From: Neisseriaceae bacterium
GTDB taxonomy: Bacteria > Pseudomonadota > Gammaproteobacteria > Burkholderiales > Neisseriaceae
Assembly: GCA_017518785.1 (NCBI GenBank)
Contig: JAFWUA010000013.1
Location: 1 to 12,534 of the forward strand
Length of the DNA stretch: 12,534 nt
Direction of reading: 5' to 3'
Shown: positions 7,590 through 12,534 of the stretch, one piece after another
How positions within the stretch are numbered: the first letter of the stretch is position 1
How the letters are laid out: every line of letters begins with the position of its first letter
Made by a program: the position numbers and the translations under genes
Notes under the pieces: model-generated
Seen by the model: the letters and a program-made list of their open reading frames with translations, nothing else
Databases searched by the model: none
Told to the model about the DNA's origin: nothing

Positions 7590-8366
7590 CTATTGAAAAC
7601 CGTCTGCATCTACATAACCCACAATTTCACCATTTTCATCTAACAAGGCAGACCAGTCTAAACTTTTATCGGTTGTAAACGGTACAAAAAAAACTTTATC
7701 TGGCTCAAGATTTGTACGTGCAACTGCTTTATCAATTATCAATTTTTTATCTTTATTGTGATGTAGTTTATAAAGTTCAGCAACCGGTTTCATAGTGGCA
7801 CGCACTGACGTAATATCTCTTTCTTTATCATAAACTTGCCAATTATTTGGACGTGCAATCGGTTCTATTCCTGAAAATGACAACATAATATCATCCATAT
7901 TAGAAGATTGACTTTTCTTTAATGAAATTTGACGAGGTCCCATTTTGGGAAGATTTTGTAATTCCGGTACAGCTTTGGCTATATCATCTTTTTCTAATTG
8001 TGCTACTGTTACAGTGGAAAATCTATCTTTATCAAAGGCATAATACACAGGACGTGCGATATAAACCGTGTGCATACCATAAATTAAGGCTGATAATTGA
8101 ATAATCCCAACTAATGATAAATCTAATATTGTTTCTTTACGTGATTTTTCTGGATTAGCTAAAATTAACGTCATCAACGGACCACAAACAACATCAACCG
8201 ATGCTACCAAGAAAAACAAAGTCAATCCACCCAAAGAAAGATAAAAAGGATAGGCATACCAAGCCTTAAATACCAATAGTGCAGTAAGCGATGCCACTAC
8301 AATACTAATGATTAAATGAAACAAAGATAATTTAGCTGCAAAACGCAGACGCTTTTCAAGTGACAC
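7590..8366 (-). CDS. fimB: TfpX/TfpZ (FimB)-family type IV pilin accessory protein
   Basis: A 258-residue inner-membrane protein of the family of pilin-linked accessory proteins (TfpX/Y/Z in Pseudomonas, FimB in Kingella and Dichelobacter). They are encoded beside pilin genes and are thought to help pilin assembly or membrane handling of prepilin. There are three or four hydrophobic segments in the first 105 residues. The family core is visible as VDVVCGPLMTLILANPEKS, then DLSLVGIIQLSALIYGMHTV and ARPVYYAFDKDRF, followed by a soluble C-terminal domain of about 140 residues. The start is GTG (8364-8366) with AAGG about 13 bases upstream, so it is not strongly fixed. It lies 176 bases after pilA2 in the same direction, the order pilA1-pilA2-fimB known from Kingella kingae. 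Confidence 0.88.
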   Translation of the reverse strand: MSLEKRLRFAAKLSLFHLIISIVVASLTALLVFKAWYAYPFYLSLGGLTLFFLVASVDVVCGPLMTLILANPEKSRKETILDLSLVGIIQLSALIYGMHTVYIARPVYYAFDKDRFSTVTVAQLEKDDIAKAVPELQNLPKMGPRQISLKKSQSSNMDDIMLSFSGIEPIARPNNWQVYDKERDITSVRATMKPVAELYKLHHNKDKKLIIDKAVARTNLEPDKVFFVPFTTDKSLDWSALLDENGEIVGYVDADGFQ

Positions 8367-8542
8367 TTGTGTTATTCTACCTTAAAGTCTATGTGTACTT
8401 CTAAAAAATCATTACTGCAAATAAAACACACCCGAAACATAGCAAAAAAATAAAACTTTAACTTATTATTGTCGCTAAAAAATACTCGCACATACACGAA
8501 AATATCGGTTATATGCAAAAACTCTCATAAAAGCCGACTTAT

Positions 8543-9058
8543 TTAACGACATTCAGTTGGAACATAACGTGCAGGCATAGGAAAATCTGCCTGTACAACA
8601 CCGGCGAACCCTCGTGAAGTGGCAGTTGATGTAGTTTCAGATGCACACACCCATTCCACCAGACCAGGATCGACAGCAACTGTCCACAATGTCCGTTTAT
8701 TGGTATAAGGGGTAAAAGTGATGCTTCTCCCATCTAACTTACTACCTAATACTTGGTTGCTTGCAGTAACCGTGATCACCCCAGTGTTAGGGTCAATTGA
8801 AATGCTCTTTACATATTTGGTTTTATGATCTTGCGACTCTGCCGTAAAAGCATTCGCAAATGCAGCAACAGCCGTCATACCACCACTCTGATATGCCTCT
8901 CCTACAGATTGTCTTACAGCAGACGATGCCATCACCAACTCTGCCATTTTTGCACGTGCCGTATTATCTTGATACGCGGGGAGAGCCAAAGCTGCCAGAA
9001 TCGCTATAATAGCCACTACTATCATTAGTTCTATTAAAGTAAAACCTAATTGTTTCAT
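8543..9058 (-). CDS. pilA2: Type IV pilin PilA2 (second pilin)
   Basis: A type IVa pilin that would be cut and N-methylated by prepilin peptidase PilD and assembled into, or regulate, the pilus. I chose the ATG at 9058 (171 residues), giving a short class III leader MKQLG cut before F. Mature E5 is kept in [24 protein letters not shown] at 9070 would add only MVCK. The C-terminal disulfide pair is C138 (EWVCAS) and C170 in the terminal PTECR. Compared with pilA1, the N-terminal helix and the region around KYVK...DPNTGVI are conserved, while the middle and the D-region differ. It follows pilA1 by 82 bases, with a hairpin between them. In Kingella the equivalent gene is dispensable for piliation, so a minor or alternative pilin role is likely. 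Confidence 0.93.
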   Translation of the reverse strand: MKQLGFTLIELMIVVAIIAILAALALPAYQDNTARAKMAELVMASSAVRQSVGEAYQSGGMTAVAAFANAFTAESQDHKTKYVKSISIDPNTGVITVTASNQVLGSKLDGRSITFTPYTNKRTLWTVAVDPGLVEWVCASETTSTATSRGFAGVVQADFPMPARYVPTECR

Positions 9059-9080
9059 TTTACACACCACCAGTAAAATT

Positions 9081-9102
9081 AAAGGCGGAACACTCCGCCC
9101 TT
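9081..9102 (-). terminator. Terminator or attenuator hairpin between pilA1 and pilA2
   Basis: On minus it reads AAGGGCGGA, loop GTGT, TCCGCCTTT: a 9-bp stem with one G-U pair, followed by AATTTT. It could end most transcripts after pilA1 and leave a lower level of pilA2-fimB message, giving the major pilin high expression from one promoter. Confidence 0.65.
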
Positions 9103-9140
9103 AACCTATGCAAACGTTTAACAACGTACAACAAACCGGA

Positions 9141-9683
9141 TCAACGACATTCGCTTGGAGCGTATTTAGCAATCAATGCTTTAGTTGTTGGAGGAGTCAA
9201 ATCAGCAGAAGCACCGCTTGGTAAGTGTGCCGTAGCTACCGCATTAGATGCAGAAATACAAACCCAGTCAATTGCACCACTCAAACCATCAGCCAAAGCC
9301 TGTCCATTAATGGAAGGAGTCAATTTTAACTGAGCACCCTGTGCTGGTGTTGGGAAACCACTTCTTGTAGCATTATCTTGCAAAGTAACAAGAATAACAC
9401 CAGTATTAGTATCTACCTTCATTGTTTTCACATATTTGGTTTCCTGGTCAGCAGACTGAGAATTGATAGCAGCCGCTGCAGACGCAACACCAGTCATACC
9501 ATTCACTTGGAAACCTTCACTTACAGCACTCTTTGGAGAAGATGCCGCAGTCAACGCTTCAGATACTTTTGCACGTACAGTGTAGTCTTGGTAAGCAGGC
9601 AATGCCAAAGCAGCCAAGATAGCGATAATTGCAACAACGATCATCAATTCGATCAAGGTAAAACCTTTTTGTAAGCTTTTCAT
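9141..9683 (-). CDS. pilA1: Major type IV pilin PilA1 (PilE-like)
   Basis: The main structural subunit of the type IV pilus, used for adhesion, twitching and DNA uptake. The 180 residues begin with a class III leader MKSLQKG cut before F8. Mature residues [20 protein letters not shown] include the key glutamate at mature position 5. After the hydrophobic helix (to about residue 30) comes the globular domain with the C-terminal disulfide loop between C142 (DWVCIS) and C179 (PSECR). A strong ribosome site, AAGGAG with 7-base spacing, and a near-perfect sigma-54 promoter about 70 bases upstream mark it as the highly expressed gene of the locus. It is paralogous to the next gene, pilA2. I saw no silent pilin cassettes within this window. 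Confidence 0.96.
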   Translation of the reverse strand: MKSLQKGFTLIELMIVVAIIAILAALALPAYQDYTVRAKVSEALTAASSPKSAVSEGFQVNGMTGVASAAAAINSQSADQETKYVKTMKVDTNTGVILVTLQDNATRSGFPTPAQGAQLKLTPSINGQALADGLSGAIDWVCISASNAVATAHLPSGASADLTPPTTKALIAKYAPSECR

Positions 9684-9754
9684 GTCAATACTCCTTAATG
9701 AGTGAAATTTAATCGGAATGGTGAGATTTCTCCCTCACCTGTCACCGGCATTCT

Positions 9755-9770
9755 TGCAATGGGTGTGCCA
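9755..9770 (-). promoter_or_regulatory. Sigma-54 (RpoN) promoter of pilA1
   Basis: The minus strand reads TGGCAC-ACCCA-TTGCA, matching the consensus TGGCAC-N5-TTGCA at every defined position, with the invariant GG and GC at the correct 10-base gap. Predicted transcription starts about 12 bases downstream, leaving a leader of about 60 bases to the pilA1 ATG. Sigma-54 with the PilS/PilR two-component system drives pilin in Kingella and Pseudomonas. Confidence 0.88.
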
Positions 9771-9779
9771 AACACGCGC

Positions 9780-9798
9780 CAATCTATATAATAGATTG
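9780..9798. promoter_or_regulatory. Palindrome just upstream of the sigma-54 promoter
   Basis: A perfect inverted repeat CAATCTAT-ATA-ATAGATTG starting 10 bases upstream of the -24 element. It could be a binding site for a dimeric regulator. It is closer to the promoter than a usual enhancer site for an RpoN activator, and the regulator is unknown. Confidence 0.4.
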
Positions 9799-9992
9799 TT
9801 TTTTATATGATTATTTTATTTTTCGCCACATTTATCCTGTGCAAGAATTGATATTCGCAATGAAATTTGTACATGTAGTTGTGTTGCATATTATGTGTAG
9901 AAATGAAATCAATAGCCACTTAAATTTATTTAGATTTATCGTAGGGTTTATAGCAAGATTGTCCAATGCATTACGTTTGAAAATTAAATTTT

Positions 9993-10125
9993 GAAATCTT
10001 TGCAAAATACGATTTTTTCATTATCCGTCATTCGTAAGCGTGGCGAAGAATCTTTATAAAACAATAGATTACATTCTTCATTTCACTTCGTGAAATTCGT
10101 CAACGACGGGTTTTGCAAAGGTTTC
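9993..10125. mobile_element. MITE-like element, copy E
   Basis: 133 bases. The left end is GAAATCTTTGCAAAATACG and the right end CGGGTTTTGCAAAGGTTTC. It is flanked by exact ATTTT pentamers (9988-9992 and 10126-10130), as expected for a target duplication. Its right arm, TTCACTTCGTGAAATTCG, is close to the remnant text at 7377-7394. It lies about 220 bases upstream of the pilA1 promoter. Confidence 0.82.
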
Positions 10126-10224
10126 ATTTTGCAGGAATCGTTTTTACTCTTATTACATCCGATAACCCCATTCAGAATGCAGTAATGTAAAAATTCAGGT
10201 TTTGCAATCAGTTATTACTTGAAA

Positions 10225-11499
10225 TTACTTAAAATTATTTATTAAATCAATCAATTTATCTGCCATTCTTTGTGATGCTCCTTGATGTTTGCGGATAAAA
10301 TCGTAAGTACGAGCTTTCATGGCTTCTCGTTCTGTTTTATTTTCTAATAAATCACAGCAGCTTGTAGCCCATTCTTCCGGTGTTAAAACTTGAAGTGCAA
10401 CTTTTGCATCAAGTGCATCTTTGGTGGCTTGGGAAAAATTAAATGTGGAATAGCCAAATATGGTTGGGATATTACAGCTAATCGGTTCAATTATATTTTG
10501 GCAACCTGTATCTACTAATGAACCTCCTACAAATGCAATATCGGCACATAGATAATATGCAAATAATTCCCCCATACTATCTCCAATCCATATTTCGGTA
10601 TCATGGGTAATATCGCAATTGTCACTTCGTTTTTGTACTTTGAATCCTAAATTTTTAGCAAGATCGAAGGTAGATTGAAAACGTTCTATGTGGCGTGGAA
10701 TAATTATTAATAATGTTTGTTTTGGATAATTTGTTTTTTTCCACACTTCTAATAATAATAAAGATTCGTCTATTCCATTTTTTTCACGCGTGCTGGCACA
10801 GACAATAATTGGGCGTTCTCCTATTTTTTGTTTGAATTGTTCTGCCAAAATATAAGAATTTTCCGTTGGTAGTATATCGTATTTACTATTACCACACACT
10901 TCAATTGATTGTGCCCCTATATTGTGTAATCTCTCTTTATCTGCTTGGCTTTGTGATAATACTATTTGTAATGATGCAAAGGCTGGGCGAAATAGTTTAG
11001 AAAATTTAAGATATGATGATAGTGATTTTTCCGATAAACGTGCATTTATTAATGCTGTTGGAATATGTTGATTACGGCATTCTAAAAGATAATTTAACCA
11101 AATTTCGGTTTCCATAAATATGGCAATTACAGGTTGATGTTCTTGCAAAAATTGTTTTACATAAGATGGTTTGTCATAAGGTAAATAACGACATTGTATT
11201 GAAGGAAATAATTCTTTAATACGTGCACGTCCGGTCGGAGTCATACAAGTAATCAACCATTCTTTTTCCGGCAGACTATTTTGCATTATTCTAATGATTG
11301 GAGCGGCAGCATTAATTTCTCCAACTGAAACAGCATGTAACCAAATTATTTTCTTTTTAGCGTTAGACATTGCACCATCAAAACGTTCTTGCCAATATTC
11401 CAAATATGCAGGATTCTTACGTGCACGGTAACGTAAATAAATGCGTATGATACTCGGAGATATACTCCATAAGATATTGTAAATTTTATGTATTATCAC
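10225..11499 (-). CDS. waaA: 3-deoxy-D-manno-octulosonic acid transferase WaaA (KdtA)
   Basis: A GT30-family enzyme at the cytoplasmic face of the inner membrane that adds Kdo from CMP-Kdo to lipid IVA, the first step of LPS inner-core assembly. The 424 residues fit the family. There is an N-terminal membrane anchor (residues 1-20), then YLRYRARKNPAYLEYWQERF, the catalytic HAVSVGEINAA with E61, TCMTPTGRAR, IFMETEIWLNYL, and in the C-terminal nucleotide-binding half GDSMGELFAYY and FVGGSLVDTGCQNIIEP. The start is a GTG (11497-11499) with a weak purine-rich site. It fits the family N terminus, and no ATG is nearby in frame. An exact DUS-like repeat lies inside (11265-11276), read as Leu-Pro-Glu-Lys. 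It lies downstream of the H-NS-like gene, separated from it by a terminator, so it probably has its own promoter. Confidence 0.96.
   Translation of the reverse strand: MIIHKIYNILWSISPSIIRIYLRYRARKNPAYLEYWQERFDGAMSNAKKKIIWLHAVSVGEINAAAPIIRIMQNSLPEKEWLITCMTPTGRARIKELFPSIQCRYLPYDKPSYVKQFLQEHQPVIAIFMETEIWLNYLLECRNQHIPTALINARLSEKSLSSYLKFSKLFRPAFASLQIVLSQSQADKERLHNIGAQSIEVCGNSKYDILPTENSYILAEQFKQKIGERPIIVCASTREKNGIDESLLLLEVWKKTNYPKQTLLIIIPRHIERFQSTFDLAKNLGFKVQKRSDNCDITHDTEIWIGDSMGELFAYYLCADIAFVGGSLVDTGCQNIIEPISCNIPTIFGYSTFNFSQATKDALDAKVALQVLTPEEWATSCCDLLENKTEREAMKARTYDFIRKHQGASQRMADKLIDLINNFK
11265..11276 (-). repeat. DUS-like 12-mer inside waaA (exact)
   Basis: The minus strand reads GTCTGCCGGAAA, preceded by A. 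It is the only DUS-like copy to the right of 6606. Confidence 0.85.
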
Positions 11500-11567
11500 G
11501 ATTTATTTCTTTTTTATTAAGTAATATTGACATCGATTATAATGTTTTTTTATTAATTTATAAATGC

Positions 11568-11593
11568 AAAAAACGCCCAAATGGGCGTTTTTT
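11568..11593. terminator. Strong terminator after the H-NS-like gene
   Basis: A perfect 12-bp inverted repeat, AAAAAACGCCCA / TGGGCGTTTTTT, with a GC core flanked by A and T runs. On minus it lies about 20 bases after the H-NS-like gene and reads into a T-run, so it ends that transcript. The A-run/T-run symmetry would also let it act on plus. Confidence 0.9.
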
Positions 11594-11612
11594 GTGTAGG
11601 ATTATAGGCAAA

Positions 11613-11906
11613 TTAGTTGTTAGACAAAAAGCTGTCCATAGAACGACCAGTTTGCAATGCTTCAAGCATCCAGAATGGCTTGCGACCTTTACCTGACCAT
11701 GTTTCGCCAGTGGTAGGATTAACATATTTTTTACGATTACCAACATATTCTCTTAAATCGTCAAGAGAAATGTCAAATTTTTCCATTTTAGCAACTATTT
11801 CACGAATAGTAACACCGCGTTGACTTCTCAATTGAGAAATTTCTTGTGCGATGCGTTGTTGTTGTTTAGTTAATTCTTCTAAACGTCTTAAAGTTCTTTG
11901 ATCCAT
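11613..11906 (-). CDS. H-NS family DNA-binding protein
   Basis: A small nucleoid protein that binds AT-rich, curved DNA and silences genes. The 97 residues have an N-terminal coiled-coil oligomerisation part (about 1-30, rich in Leu, Glu and Gln), a linker, and the C-terminal H-NS DNA-binding domain YVNPTTGETWSGKGRKPFWM (61-80), whose TWSGKGRKP holds the minor-groove loop. The size and domain order match the short H-NS-like proteins of beta-proteobacteria (about 95-110 residues) rather than the 137-residue enteric H-NS. The ATG at 11906 has AAAGGA with about 9-base spacing. It is a single-gene unit with its own promoter and terminator. In an AT-rich genome with mobile repeats, a silencing role is plausible but not shown. 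Confidence 0.9.
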   Translation of the reverse strand: MDQRTLRRLEELTKQQQRIAQEISQLRSQRGVTIREIVAKMEKFDISLDDLREYVGNRKKYVNPTTGETWSGKGRKPFWMLEALQTGRSMDSFLSNN

Positions 11907-12270
11907 CTTGTTTGTCCTTTAACGTAAGAGGGGTTAATCGAAAAATACGAACGCATTTTATAATTTATTTTTTTATTTTGCAATAGCTGTTGCATATTTT
12001 TTATTATTTTTTCGCTCTTACTTGTATCTTATTTGTTATTGTATATCGATGAAAGTTTTTCTTTAAATTGTGGTTTGTTTTTTAGTGAGATTGAAAGCTT
12101 GTCATTTGTAGTATAGTCAAACAACTTAAAAATTTATAATGCTTATGTTTCTTCCTGTCATATTATTTACGCTACTTTCGAAGAGTTTCATGTTCCGCTT
12201 TTGAAGTAGTTTTATATGATAGAATGCCGAGTTCTGTTTTTACTTAATTTACAAAGTTTATACAAAAGCT
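11907..12270. other. 364-base AT-rich divergent intergenic region
   Basis: It lies between the start of the H-NS-like gene (minus) and the ABC-F gene (plus). It is very AT-rich, holds a good promoter for the H-NS-like gene (11955-11983) and a TATAAT at 12135-12140 pointing to the ABC-F gene without a convincing -35. I saw no DUS, MITE or RNA gene here. Confidence 0.6.
11955..11983 (-). promoter_or_regulatory. Sigma-70-type promoter of the H-NS-like gene
   Basis: On minus, TTGCAA (11978-11983) and TAAAAT (11955-11960) are separated by 17 bases. The predicted start is near 11948, giving a leader of about 40 bases. The spacer contains an A-tract that could bend DNA. Confidence 0.55.
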
Positions 12271-12534
12271 ATGATTAGTACTAATAATCTTACTATGCAA
12301 TTTGGCGAAAAGCCTTTGTTTGAAAATGTTTCGGTAAAATTTGATGGCGGCAATCGTTATGGTTTAATCGGTGCAAATGGTTCGGGTAAATCCACTTTTA
12401 TGAAAATTTTGGGCGGTGATTTAGAACCCACAGCAGGCGAAGTGGCAATAGAAGCAGGCTTGCGTTTAGGTAAATTACGCCAAGACCAGTTTGCTTATGA
12501 AGATAAAAGAGTGCTCGATGTGGTTTTAATGGGA
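12271..12534 (+). CDS. ybiT: ABC-F family ATPase, YbiT-type (3' end outside window)
   Basis: A soluble ABC-F protein with two nucleotide-binding domains and no membrane segment. This family works on ribosomes, and YbiT's exact role is unsettled. Only the first 88 codons are present, reading in frame to the last base. [19 protein letters not shown] is followed by Walker A in [19 protein letters not shown] and by [19 protein letters not shown], which match YbiT more closely than EttA or Uup. The ATG at 12271 has only a weak AAAAG upstream, but protein similarity to YbiT begins there. It is transcribed divergently from the H-NS-like gene. Confidence 0.9.
   Translation, partial: MISTNNLTMQFGEKPLFENVSVKFDGGNRYGLIGANGSGKSTFMKILGGDLEPTAGEVAIEAGLRLGKLRQDQFAYEDKRVLDVVLMG

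Larger units (their letters stand above)
9684..10224. other. 541-base region upstream of pilA1, between pilA1 and waaA
   Basis: It contains the pilA1 leader, the sigma-54 promoter (9755-9770), a palindrome (9780-9798), an AT-rich stretch where a PilR-type activator might bind, and MITE copy E (9993-10125). No gene is apparent, and I found no clear terminator for waaA. Confidence 0.75.

Noticed and set aside
8367..8542. A second sigma-54 promoter before fimB
   Set aside because: GGGTGTG and TTTGCAG occur, but the GG-to-GC spacing is 12 rather than 10 bases.
12112..12121. TATAGTCAAA, resembling one end of the Correia-like element
   Set aside because: The match is limited to about nine bases, and no inverted partner (TTGACTATA) occurs within the next 200 bases.
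12139..12204. A 21-codon ORF (MLMFLPVILF...) upstream of the ABC-F gene as a leader peptide
   Set aside because: Its ATG overlaps the only TATAAT, it has no ribosome site, and no attenuator hairpins follow. YbiT-type proteins are not known for this kind of control.

Overview
The window comes from a naturally transformable, AT-rich member of the Neisseriaceae (beta-proteobacteria). I cannot name the genus. The evidence is the gene content and order (fur, bamE and dapB grouped as in Neisseria), a Kingella/Eikenella-style locus with two pilin genes and a TfpX/FimB-type accessory gene, a divergent Correia-type element, and a dense 12-base repeat that looks like a DNA uptake sequence (DUS). The repeat, GTCTGCCGGAAA, is close to but different from the DUS dialects I know.

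Layout. Positions 1-1068 hold the 3' part of iscS (cysteine desulfurase), closed by a terminator built from two inverted DUS copies. On the minus strand follow trkA (K+ uptake regulator), yggX (Fe-S protection) and fur (ferric uptake regulator). Divergent from fur lies bamE-dapB (outer-membrane assembly lipoprotein and lysine/diaminopimelate synthesis). A 462-base gap of mobile repeats follows, then a 551-residue ArnT-like membrane glycosyltransferase on the plus strand. After a 628-base repeat-filled gap comes a minus-strand pilus locus, transcribed pilA1, pilA2, fimB, with a near-perfect sigma-54 promoter before pilA1. Then come waaA (Kdo transferase) and an H-NS-family gene, both on the minus strand, and the first 88 codons of a YbiT-type ABC-F ATPase running off the right edge.

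Most of the unusual content is between the genes. Five copies (plus remnants) of a 128-136 base MITE-like element share ends of the form GAAACCTTTGCAAAACTCG and are flanked by 5-base direct repeats that look like target-site duplications. One has inserted exactly at the trkA stop codon, which the duplicated target bases restore. Two sit head to tail at one duplicated target inside what looks like an older copy. A 108-base element after dapB resembles the short form of the Neisseria Correia element. The DUS-like repeat is concentrated in the left half and absent across the pilin locus.

Functionally, iscS, yggX and fur concern iron and Fe-S homeostasis, and bamE, waaA and the ArnT-like protein concern the envelope. 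The pilus locus and the DUS-like repeat both relate to transformation, since type IV pilus machinery is what takes up DUS-bearing DNA in this family. I see no CRISPR array, tRNA, rRNA, complete transposase or phage gene.
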